From an uncultured Clostridium sp. (GTDB taxonomy: Bacteria; Bacillota; Clostridia; Clostridiales; Clostridiaceae), in contig URKQ01000051.1 in the NCBI GenBank assembly GCA_900548455.1, positions 1 through 16,888 on the forward strand: a stretch of 16,888 bases of DNA, given 5' to 3'. The position numbers and the translations under genes are program-made. This document shows, piece after piece, positions 7,152-13,583 of the stretch; position 1 is the stretch's first letter; each line of letters starts with the position of its first letter. The notes under the pieces were generated by a model that was given only the letters and a program-made list of their open reading frames with translations, did no database searches and was not told the DNA's origin.

Positions 7152-7177
7152 CGTAATAATCTAGTAATAATTAAGGA

Positions 7178-7206
7178 CCTTTCTTAATAACAATTAATAA
7201 GAAAGG
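7178..7206 (+). promoter_or_regulatory. Inverted repeat covering the spoIIIAA ribosome binding site
   Basis: CCTTTCTTA (7178-7186) is perfectly inverted as TAAGAAAGG (7198-7206), with three more inner pairs possible after one mismatch. The right arm contains the AAAGG just before the spoIIIAA start. In RNA it could sequester the site; in DNA it could be an operator. A weak sigma-E-like candidate (TAATAATT 7165-7172, ATAACAAT 7187-7194, 14 bp apart) overlaps it; this would place the transcript start inside or after the left arm. Confidence 0.5.
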
Positions 7207-7215
7207 ATGAGGAAA

Positions 7216-8133
7216 ATGATTACTAAAGATATATTAGAAATATTACCAAGTGAAGTTAAAAATGTAGTAACCAATTGTAGAGATGCTGATAGTATTCAGG
7301 AGATAAGACTAAAGATAAATAAACCTTTAATATTTGTAAGTAACAATAAAGAAATTAGGACAAGTTATGAAGGAAAAGCAGAAGATATTAGAATTATTAT
7401 TCAAAAGATTAGTAGCTATTCCATATATGCTTTTGAAGAAGAAATTAGACAAGGCTTTATAACAATTCAAGGAGGACATAGAGTTGGGATATGTGGATCT
7501 TGTGTACTTGATGGGAATTATATAAAAACTATTAAGAATATTTCTTCTATTAATATAAGGATAGCCAAGGATGTAAAAGGATGTTCTGATTCTGTTCTTC
7601 CGTTTATTACAAATGAAGGCCAGGTTTTAAATACTATTTTAATTTCTCCACCTAAATGTGGAAAGACAACTATTTTAAGAGATTTAGCAAGACAAATTTC
7701 AAATGGAGTTTCCAGGTGGAATTTAAGTGGTAAGAATGTAGCAATAGTAGATGAGAGAAGTGAAATTGCAGCGTGTTATAGAGGAATTCCTCAAATGGAT
7801 GTGGGGATTCGCACGGATGTACTTGATAATTGTCCTAAAAGTGAAGGAATAATTATGGCAATAAGAAGTATGTCTCCACAGCTTATCGTGTGCGATGAGA
7901 TAGGCACTTATAAAGATATGGAAAGTATAGTTGCAGCACTGAATTCAGGTGTTAACCTGATTACAACCATACATGGTTTTAGTGAAAAGGATTTATTTAA
8001 TAGACCTGTTTTTAATGAGGTTATAGAAAATAAAGTCTTTGACAGAGCCGTTATCTTAAGTAATAAAAATGGTATTGGAACTATAGAATATATATATGAT
8101 TTCAAAAAAGGACAAGTAGTGAGGGGGTGGTAA
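7216..8133 (+). CDS. spoIIIAA: Stage III sporulation protein AA, ATPase, 305 aa
   Basis: SpoIIIAA is the AAA/secretion-type ATPase of the SpoIIIA-SpoIIQ channel, acting on the mother-cell side of the engulfed forespore. The Walker A motif SPPKCGKTT (144-152), the VDERSEIA segment (178-185) and the Walker B motif LIVCDEIG (223-230) are intact, and an N-terminal region of about 130 residues precedes them, including the QGGHRVGICG motif (85-94). The first ATG (7207) has its purine-rich site directly against it; the ATG at 7216 has AGGATGAGG at suitable spacing, so I chose that. The gene heads the eight-gene operon and its stop lies in the ribosome binding site of spoIIIAB. Expression is expected from sigma-E. 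Confidence 0.95.
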   Translation: MITKDILEILPSEVKNVVTNCRDADSIQEIRLKINKPLIFVSNNKEIRTSYEGKAEDIRIIIQKISSYSIYAFEEEIRQGFITIQGGHRVGICGSCVLDGNYIKTIKNISSINIRIAKDVKGCSDSVLPFITNEGQVLNTILISPPKCGKTTILRDLARQISNGVSRWNLSGKNVAIVDERSEIAACYRGIPQMDVGIRTDVLDNCPKSEGIIMAIRSMSPQLIVCDEIGTYKDMESIVAALNSGVNLITTIHGFSEKDLFNRPVFNEVIENKVFDRAVILSNKNGIGTIEYIYDFKKGQVVRGW

Positions 8134-8136
8134 TAT

Positions 8137-8655
8137 TTGATTAAATTTATAGGATTTATTCTCATAGTTGCATCAACTACTGCTTTAGGATTTGCTTATG
8201 CTGATAATTTTAAGAGAAGGGTGAGAGAGTTAAAGGAGCTACAAAGAGGAGTTTATATATTAAAAAATGAAATTAATTTTACTCATTCATTGCTTCCAGA
8301 TGCTCTTTATAAAGCTAGCATGAAATGCGCCCTTCCTATAAAGGATATTCTAAATAACATTTCAGAATTATTATTAACTAATGAAGAAGACAGTGTATAT
8401 GAATGTTTTAGACAAAGTTTTAAATTGTATAGTGAAAAGTTAAGTTTAAAGGAAGAAGATATAAGTATTATTTTAGATTTAGCTAAGACTCTTGGAGAAA
8501 CTGATATTGAAGGACACAATGATATCTTTACTTTAACTTTGGACAGTTTTGAAAAAGCTATTTCAAAGGCAGAATTAAATGAACAAAAGAATGTAAAGAT
8601 GTATAGATATTTAGGGTTTTCCTTTGGAACTATGATTGCAATTATTTTATTATAA
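8137..8655 (+). CDS. spoIIIAB: Stage III sporulation protein AB, 172 aa
   Basis: SpoIIIAB is a membrane part of the SpoIIIA complex, related to GspF-type proteins. There is an N-terminal membrane segment (about 3-21) and a C-terminal one (about 157-172), with a helical cytoplasmic domain between that includes the LKELQRGVYILKNEI helix. The start is a TTG, four bases after the spoIIIAA stop, backed by GAGGGGGTGG (8121-8130) that overlaps that stop. The length agrees with the family's roughly 171 residues. Translation is likely coupled with spoIIIAA. Confidence 0.95.
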   Translation: MIKFIGFILIVASTTALGFAYADNFKRRVRELKELQRGVYILKNEINFTHSLLPDALYKASMKCALPIKDILNNISELLLTNEEDSVYECFRQSFKLYSEKLSLKEEDISIILDLAKTLGETDIEGHNDIFTLTLDSFEKAISKAELNEQKNVKMYRYLGFSFGTMIAIILL

Positions 8656-8666
8656 GGAGGGATAAA

Positions 8667-8864
8667 ATGTTAGATGTTAGCATTATTATTAAAATAGGGT
8701 TAGTAGGAATTATAATGATTATTCTAGATAAAGTATTGGAAAGTGGTGGCAAAAAGGAGTTTGCTGTCATAACTAATTTAGCGGGAATAGTCATTATATT
8801 AATTCTAGTAGTGAGTTTAATTGCCAAGCTATTTAATGCTGTGCAAACTCTATTTTATTTTTAG
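8667..8864 (+). CDS. spoIIIAC: Stage III sporulation protein AC, 65 aa
   Basis: SpoIIIAC is a very small membrane protein of the SpoIIIA channel. Two hydrophobic segments (about 5-21 and 34-61) are joined by a short charged loop LDKVLESGGKKEFA. AAGGAGGG precedes the ATG at standard spacing. Its TAG stop is part of the AGGTGT site used by spoIIIAD. Length and sequence are typical for the family. Confidence 0.95.
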   Translation: MLDVSIIIKIGLVGIIMIILDKVLESGGKKEFAVITNLAGIVIILILVVSLIAKLFNAVQTLFYF

Positions 8865-8873
8865 GTGTGATTT

Positions 8874-9257
8874 ATGGATATTATAAAGATAATTTCCTTT
8901 GCTTTAATATCTCTCCTTATAGTTGGTGTTGTAAAAACAGAACGTAGAGATGTGGCACTGCTTATAAGTATGGTTGCAGGAATCATAATTTTTATGTTCT
9001 TAATTAGTAAACTTACGATTGTAGTTAATTTCTTACAAACTCTATCAAATAAAGCTAATATAGACATTGTCTATTTAGATACGGTGTTTAAAATTTTAGG
9101 GATTGCTTATTTGTCATCCTTTTGTGCTGAGATATGTAAGGATGCTGGAGAAAGCAGTATAGCTTCAAAGGTTGAATTTGCAGGGAAGATTTTAATACTT
9201 ACCTTAGCTATTCCAATCTTGATGGCTGTACTTCAAACAATTTTGAAGATAATGTAG
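8874..9257 (+). CDS. spoIIIAD: Stage III sporulation protein AD, 127 aa
   Basis: SpoIIIAD is an integral membrane protein of the SpoIIIA complex, related to SpoIIIAC. Hydrophobic segments lie at about 4-20, 28-49, 65-82 and 104-125, with a DAGESSIASKVEFAGK loop (91-106) that is characteristic of the family. The start follows the spoIIIAC stop by nine bases with AGGTG (8863-8867) overlapping that stop. Its own TAG again feeds the next ribosome binding site, so AC, AD and AE are tightly coupled. Confidence 0.95.
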   Translation: MDIIKIISFALISLLIVGVVKTERRDVALLISMVAGIIIFMFLISKLTIVVNFLQTLSNKANIDIVYLDTVFKILGIAYLSSFCAEICKDAGESSIASKVEFAGKILILTLAIPILMAVLQTILKIM

Positions 9258-9265
9258 GTGTAAGT

Positions 9266-10414
9266 ATGAAGAAAATTATGTTAATGGTAGTGGCTATGTT
9301 ATTCCTTCTAACTATGACAGTTTATGGTGTGGATGGAGATGTAGATGAAGAACAAATGAGTAATATTAATGGTCTTTATGATTATATTCAAAATATGCAA
9401 AGTGAAAATGAGCTTTTAAGAACTATGTCACCAAAGGAATTTGTTGATCAGTATATGAAAAGTGGAGACAGTTCCTTAAAGAAACACGATTTTATAAAAA
9501 ATGGTGTTGGGTATATTTTTAAGGAAGTAGTAGCTTCCTTTAGTATTATAGGACAATTAATAATTATAGCTATTGTATGTGCTCTACTAAATAATTTACA
9601 AAGTGCTTTTAGCAATGAAAAGTTATGTAATATAGCTTATTTTGCTTGTTTCTCGGTAATGATAATTTTAATCGCTAGAGGATTTTATATAGGGGTTTCA
9701 TTAACTCAAGATGTGATAAGAAGAATAAGTGATTTTATGGCTGCATTAATGCCTGTACTCATTATGCTTCTTGCCAGCATTGGAAATGTAAGCCAAGCTC
9801 TTATTATGGATCCAATAATAATGGCTACATGCACAATAGGAACTAGGTTATATACTTCTGTAATAATACCTGTAATTTCTATGAGCTTTGTACTAGACTT
9901 TGTAAATAACATTTCAAATGAGTATAAAATAAGTAATTTAACAGCTTTATTAAAAAAATCTGCTCTTTGGGTCCAAGGTATATTTCTTACAGTTTTTGTT
10001 GGGATAATTACTATTAGGGGGATATCAGGAAGTAGTTTTGATATTATAACTGCTAAGACAGCTAAGTTTGCTGTAGATAATTTTATACCTGTAGTTGGAA
10101 AGGCTTTATCGGATTCAGTGGCAACAGTTGCAAGTTATACACTACTTTTAAAAAATTCAATAAGCTTACTAGGGGTAATAGTTTTAATTGCCATCATAGC
10201 TTTACCTGTAATAAAAATAGTGGTTATGGGATTTATGTACAAGTTAACAGCAGCTCTGCTTCAACCAGTAAGTGATAAAAAAGTAACATCCATAATTGAT
10301 TCAGCAGGAGGATCTCTTTTGCTTTTAGGTTCATGTGTAATATGTGTTAGTATAATGTTTTTTATTATGATCGCAATTATAGCCGGAACAGGCAAAGGAT
10401 TTATATTAATGTAA
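9266..10414 (+). CDS. spoIIIAE: Stage III sporulation protein AE, 382 aa
   Basis: SpoIIIAE is the largest membrane component of the mother-cell channel. A cleavable-type signal sequence (MKKIMLMVVAMLFLLTMTVYG) is followed by a hydrophilic part to about residue 90 and then roughly seven hydrophobic segments (near 95-112, 120-143, 157-177, 195-214, 234-251, 299-320, 350-374). At 382 residues it is slightly shorter than the Bacillus protein (about 400). The start is eight bases after the spoIIIAD stop with AGGTG (9256-9260). It lies directly before spoIIIAF. Confidence 0.95.
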   Translation: MKKIMLMVVAMLFLLTMTVYGVDGDVDEEQMSNINGLYDYIQNMQSENELLRTMSPKEFVDQYMKSGDSSLKKHDFIKNGVGYIFKEVVASFSIIGQLIIIAIVCALLNNLQSAFSNEKLCNIAYFACFSVMIILIARGFYIGVSLTQDVIRRISDFMAALMPVLIMLLASIGNVSQALIMDPIIMATCTIGTRLYTSVIIPVISMSFVLDFVNNISNEYKISNLTALLKKSALWVQGIFLTVFVGIITIRGISGSSFDIITAKTAKFAVDNFIPVVGKALSDSVATVASYTLLLKNSISLLGVIVLIAIIALPVIKIVVMGFMYKLTAALLQPVSDKKVTSIIDSAGGSLLLLGSCVICVSIMFFIMIAIIAGTGKGFILM

Positions 10415-10429
10415 TGGATGGTGAAGAAA

Positions 10430-11032
10430 ATGATTGAAGCATTGGGAAAATGGATAGTTACCATATGTATAGCCATATTTTTTACGACTGCAGTGCAAAT
10501 GATTTTGCCAGATAATTCACTGAAAAAGTACTGTAATTTTGTTTTAGGGTTAATTGTTTTTGTGGTGATGATAACTCCTGTGATAGAACTTTTTCATTCT
10601 GACGTAAATGTAGGGAAAATAATTAAAGAATCAGAGGAATATGTATTTAATGAGGGCTCAGATGTAGATTATAAAGAATATAGACAAGCAAATATTAATT
10701 CTACAGTAGAAAAGTTTAAGGAAAACTTGGAAAAACAATGTGTAAAAGATTTAAAAGGTAACTTCAAGAATGATGAGTTTAGAGCTAATTTTCAGGTATC
10801 TTATGATGAAAAGAACAGTTTATTCAACATTGAAAGTATAGAGGTTAGTATTAACGATGGAAGTGTTGAAAGAATACGAGATGTAAAAATAGGAGAGGAA
10901 GAATCCCTTGAGGTTGGAAGCACTGATGATGAACTAGGTCAAAAGGGTGCGGAAGTTAAGGAGTATATAAGTGCTAGATACGATGTAGATAAAAGTAAAA
11001 TTAATATTTTTAAAGCATCAAGAGAAGACTGA
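10430..11032 (+). CDS. spoIIIAF: Stage III sporulation protein AF, 200 aa
   Basis: SpoIIIAF has two N-terminal membrane segments (about 8-26 and 36-53) and a soluble C-terminal domain of the ring-building type found in SpoIIIAG/AH. The PDNSLKKYCNFVLGLIVFVVMITPVIELF region is the family signature. An in-frame ATG at 10418 would add four residues but has no ribosome binding site; GGATGGTG (10416-10423) fits the ATG at 10430, which also gives a standard N-terminus. The gap to spoIIIAE is 15 bp. Confidence 0.94.
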   Translation: MIEALGKWIVTICIAIFFTTAVQMILPDNSLKKYCNFVLGLIVFVVMITPVIELFHSDVNVGKIIKESEEYVFNEGSDVDYKEYRQANINSTVEKFKENLEKQCVKDLKGNFKNDEFRANFQVSYDEKNSLFNIESIEVSINDGSVERIRDVKIGEEESLEVGSTDDELGQKGAEVKEYISARYDVDKSKINIFKASRED

Positions 11033-11067
11033 GATTAACTGTTAATTAAGAAAGTGGGGGTATTAAG

Positions 11068-11757
11068 TTGTTAGATAAGTTTAAAAGTAAATTAAGTGAA
11101 TTATTTAATACTGGAGGAGGTGGGAAAAAGGAAAATTCTCAAAGTGAAAAAGTTAAAAGTAATAAAACAGGAATAAGTTCTACTTTTTTATCAAATATTT
11201 TAATAGTTTTTTTAGTAGGGGTGCTATTACTCATTGTTGGAAGTATTTTTACTCCATCAAAAAAATCTTCAACAAAGGAAAAGGGTGCAACATCTGTAGC
11301 CTCTGTTGGAGATGAAGTGATTGCTAATGCCAATGAAGAATCAGGATCAGCAGTAAAAGCAGAATACAAGAAAAAGATGGAGGATGAACTTATTTCAACT
11401 TTAGAGAAGATAGAAAATGTAGGAAAAGTTCACGCAATGATTTACTTTGAAGGTGGGGCAGAACAAGTACCAGTATTTAACCAAAATACATCTAATAGTA
11501 CAACCAGTGAGACAGATACAAGTGGTGGTAAAAGAGAAATTACTCAGGAAAATGGTGGTTCTACGGTAGTTATGGAAAATAAGGAAAACGAAGAAAAACC
11601 ATTTATTATAAAGACCTATAATCCTAATATCACTGGAATTTGTGTTGTTTCTGAGGGCGCAGGTGATAGTGTGACAGAACTTAGGATTCGTCAAGCAGTT
11701 ACTAGATTATTTGGGCTTGAAGATAGTAAAGTACAGGTATATCCAATGCAAAAGTAG
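11068..11757 (+). CDS. spoIIIAG: Stage III sporulation protein AG, 229 aa
   Basis: SpoIIIAG forms a large ring in the space between mother cell and forespore membranes. After a basic, glycine-rich cytoplasmic N-terminus comes one membrane segment (about 38-61), then a low-complexity linker and the ring-building domain (about 105-227), interrupted by a Ser/Thr/Gly-rich loop (near 142-170) that matches the insertion seen in this family. The start is TTG, with GTGGGGG (11054-11060) seven bases away. The gaps to spoIIIAF (35 bp) and spoIIIAH (40 bp) are the widest in the operon. Confidence 0.94.
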   Translation: MLDKFKSKLSELFNTGGGGKKENSQSEKVKSNKTGISSTFLSNILIVFLVGVLLLIVGSIFTPSKKSSTKEKGATSVASVGDEVIANANEESGSAVKAEYKKKMEDELISTLEKIENVGKVHAMIYFEGGAEQVPVFNQNTSNSTTSETDTSGGKREITQENGGSTVVMENKENEEKPFIIKTYNPNITGICVVSEGAGDSVTELRIRQAVTRLFGLEDSKVQVYPMQK

Positions 11758-11797
11758 CATATAAATGTGTTAGAAATAAAAAAATTCGGGGGGAACT

Positions 11798-12292
11798 ATG
11801 ATGAATAAAAAACAAACTATAATTATCTCTTCTCTTGTGGTACTAATTATATTTGCTGGTATTTTAGCTACAAAAGTGAACGGTCCGCTTTATGTAGATA
11901 ATACAAATAAGGAAGATAATAAGGCTATAAGTACATCATCAACAACCTATTTTACTGAAGCAAGATTACAAAGAGATAATTCTACTCAAAAGACATTGAC
12001 TAATTTAAAGGCTTTACTAGATGATGAAAATACACCAGAAAATCAAAAGGCTGATGCCGCTGAAGAATATAAAAATGTAGCTCTTCAATCTGATAAAGAA
12101 GTGAAAATTGAAATGGCTTTAAAGGCTCAAGGATTTGATGAAGCATTATGTACACTTGAAAAAGAAAAAGCTACAGTAGTTGTAAAGGTAAAGGAATCCG
12201 CTGAACTTTCTGACCAACAAATTAGACAAATTAAAGATGTTGTAATGAGTAAAAGCGATATTTCTGATATAGAAATTAAAGTATCAGAATAA
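11798..12292 (+). CDS. spoIIIAH: Stage III sporulation protein AH, 164 aa
   Basis: SpoIIIAH crosses the outer forespore membrane once and pairs with SpoIIQ from the forespore side to tether the engulfing membranes. Residues 7-25 form the membrane segment; the C-terminal part (about 95-164) is the ring-building domain (VVVKVKESAELSDQQIRQIKDVV). It is shorter than the Bacillus protein (about 218), mainly through a shorter linker. GGGGGG (11788-11793) serves either of two adjacent ATGs (11798 or 11801), so the start may move by one codon. It is the last gene of the operon. Confidence 0.94.
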   Translation: MMNKKQTIIISSLVVLIIFAGILATKVNGPLYVDNTNKEDNKAISTSSTTYFTEARLQRDNSTQKTLTNLKALLDDENTPENQKADAAEEYKNVALQSDKEVKIEMALKAQGFDEALCTLEKEKATVVVKVKESAELSDQQIRQIKDVVMSKSDISDIEIKVSE

Positions 12293-12329
12293 TTTTAAAT
12301 AAGTAGCTTGTGTATATAGCTTATTTTCC

Positions 12330-12371
12330 AAAAGGTGTTACGAAATATATTTTGTAATACCTTTTTAATTT
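12330..12371 (+). terminator. Terminator of the spoIIIA operon
   Basis: A long hairpin (AAAAGGTGTTACGAAAT, 12330-12346, with ATTTTGTAATACCTTTT, 12349-12365) forms up to 17 pairs with two G-U pairs, the innermost few lost to the loop. It is followed by a T-rich tract. A short AATAAG/CTTATT hairpin just upstream (from about 12298 to 12325) may add a weak second one. Confidence 0.85.
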
Positions 12372-12405
12372 TTAAACTATTGGGTAAAATAATAATGTCC
12401 ATTGA

Positions 12406-12439
12406 TATATAAGTTGAAGTTAATGTTGAAACTTATATA
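12406..12439. promoter_or_regulatory. Inverted repeat upstream of the Asp23-family promoter
   Basis: TATATAAGTT (12406-12415) is perfectly repeated in inverted form as AACTTATATA (12430-12439), 14 bp apart. It ends 11 bp upstream of the -35 box. This position suits a regulator binding site, but no regulator family can be named from it. Confidence 0.45.
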
Positions 12440-12450
12440 CATATATTAAT

Positions 12451-12479
12451 TTGTAAAAGAAAATATAATTTGATATAAT
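12451..12479 (+). promoter_or_regulatory. Sigma-A promoter of the Asp23-family gene
   Basis: TTGTAA (12451-12456) and TATAAT (12474-12479) are separated by 17 bp. The predicted start, near 12486, gives a short leader of about 30 bases. Confidence 0.75.
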
Positions 12480-12515
12480 AGGAATAATTAAAAAGCTGGT
12501 AAGGGGGTAGTGAAA

Positions 12516-12914
12516 GTGGACGAAAATATAGTAAATGAATTTGTAGCGGAAGAAGATGCTGGAACTGTTAAAATATCTGATGAAGTAGTAGGCGTAATAG
12601 CTAGCAATGCTGCAAAGGAAATTGAAGGAGTTGCAAGTGTTACCACAGGAATAGTTGGAGACCTAAGCAAAAAATTTACTGGTAAGAAAAATGGAACAAA
12701 AGGCGTAAAAGTTACCATGGAAAATGGAACTGCTGTTATAGATTTACACATGTCTGTAGATTATGGAGTGAAGATACCTGAGGTGTCTTTAAAGGTTCAA
12801 AATAATATTAAGACGGTTGTGGAAACTATGACTGGACTTACTGTTTCAGCAGTAAATATATTTATTCAGAGTGTTGTATTTCCAAAAGTAAGCAAGGAAG
12901 ACATAACTGAATAA
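12516..12914 (+). CDS. Asp23/Gls24 family protein (YqhY-like), 132 aa
   Basis: This is a soluble Asp23-family protein. The signature is the opening KISDEVVGVIASNAAKEIEGVASVTTG followed by alternating strands VKVTMENGTAVIDLHMSVDYGVKIPEV and the VQNNIKTVVETMTGLTVSAVNIFIQSVVF end. In Bacillus the gene at this locus, yqhY, lies after accBC and before nusB and influences acetyl-CoA carboxylase; here accBC is not between spoIIIAH and this gene. The GTG at 12510 is only two bases from AAGGGGG (12501-12507), while the GTG at 12516 is eight bases away, so I chose the latter. It has its own promoter and terminator. Confidence 0.9.
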   Translation: MDENIVNEFVAEEDAGTVKISDEVVGVIASNAAKEIEGVASVTTGIVGDLSKKFTGKKNGTKGVKVTMENGTAVIDLHMSVDYGVKIPEVSLKVQNNIKTVVETMTGLTVSAVNIFIQSVVFPKVSKEDITE

Positions 12915-12920
12915 TTTTTG

Positions 12921-12945
12921 AGCACCTTCAAAAGAGGGTGCTTTT
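12921..12945 (+). terminator. Terminator after the Asp23-family gene
   Basis: AGCACCTTC (12921-12929) pairs with GAGGGTGCT (12934-12942) over nine pairs including one G-U, with loop AAAA, followed by TTT and preceded by a run of T. It lies seven bases after the stop. Confidence 0.85.
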
Positions 12946-12987
12946 CTTAACTAATGTAAAAATTCCTGCCTTCTTTTAATTAATGCT

Positions 12988-13015
12988 TTGATTTTTAATT
13001 TTACTTTGGTATTAT
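12988..13015 (+). promoter_or_regulatory. Candidate promoter of the nusB operon
   Basis: TTGATT (12988-12993) and TATTAT (13010-13015) are 16 bp apart. The start would be near 13022, giving a leader of about 150 bases that contains the hairpin at 13130-13163. The match is fair in very AT-rich DNA. Confidence 0.45.
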
Positions 13016-13120
13016 TATATAGGTTGTAATTAATATGTAGATTTATATAGAATGAAGTATATAAAAAGGTATAGAATTAAATGTAGGATATTATGTAGAC
13101 AACTCAACTTTGAAATATGG

Positions 13121-13172
13121 AAGGAGGATGTTACCTGTATACTAAGAGATTTAGATAGGTAACAACACACAG
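13121..13172 (+). promoter_or_regulatory. nusB initiation region with Shine-Dalgarno separated from ATG by a hairpin
   Basis: A perfect AAGGAGG (13121-13127) lies 45 bases before the nusB ATG, and there is no ribosome binding site nearer (ACAACACACAG precedes the ATG). Between them GTTACCT (13130-13136) pairs with AGGTAAC (13157-13163), with CTAA/TTAG (13142-13145 with 13151-13154) forming an inner stem. Folding leaves only about 11 unpaired bases between AAGGAGG and ATG, near normal spacing. An ATG at 13128 could open a five-codon leader frame (MLPVY), but it touches the Shine-Dalgarno. Confidence 0.6.
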
Positions 13173-13574
13173 ATGAATAGAAGAAAAAGCAGAGAAATAG
13201 CTACAAGGTTATTATTTGAAATGCAAATTAATAAGGAGAACCACTTAGAGATTTTAGAAAACTTTCGTGAAAATACTGATGAAAAACTTAGCGATATAGA
13301 TTTTGAATATGTGACTAAGGTATTAAGTGGAGTAGAAAATAATATTGAAGAGATTAAAGAAACAATCTCTAAATATCTAATCAAATGGAAGATAGAAAGA
13401 CTTCCAAAAATGAACTTAGCAATTTTATATATGGCTACATATGAAATATTATTTGAGGAAGAAATTCCTAATAAGGTTACAGTTAATGAAGCTATCGAGC
13501 TTGCAAAAAAATATGGTGATGACAACGCTCCATCATTTATCAATGGTGTTTTAAATAATCTTATTAAAAAGTAG
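13173..13574 (+). CDS. nusB: Transcription antitermination factor NusB, 133 aa
   Basis: NusB binds boxA RNA with ribosomal protein S10 (NusE) in the antitermination complex that helps transcribe rRNA operons. The all-helical protein begins with the family's RRKSREIATRLLFEM and ends with the conserved VTVNEAIELAKKYGDDNAPSFINGVL helix pair, at normal length. The ATG is fixed by this canonical N-terminus even though the usual ribosome binding site is displaced upstream by a hairpin. It is the first gene of the operon nusB-folD-xseA-xseB-ispA. Its TAG stop is part of the folD ribosome binding site. Confidence 0.95.
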   Translation: MNRRKSREIATRLLFEMQINKENHLEILENFRENTDEKLSDIDFEYVTKVLSGVENNIEEIKETISKYLIKWKIERLPKMNLAILYMATYEILFEEEIPNKVTVNEAIELAKKYGDDNAPSFINGVLNNLIKK

Positions 13575-13583
13575 GTGTACCTA

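Noticed and set aside
12293..12509. Missing accBC between spoIIIAH and the Asp23-family gene as a deletion.
   Set aside because: The Bacillus arrangement is not universal; as far as I recall clostridia normally lack accBC here, so this is ordinary.
13128..13145. Five-codon leader peptide (MLPVY) before nusB.
   Set aside because: Its ATG touches the AAGGAGG, too close for efficient initiation; kept only as an alternative explanation of the hairpin region.
13151..13543. 130-codon frame on the minus strand over nusB.
   Set aside because: It is a shadow of nusB, rich in Ser/Leu/Ile as expected from the complement of AT-rich coding DNA.
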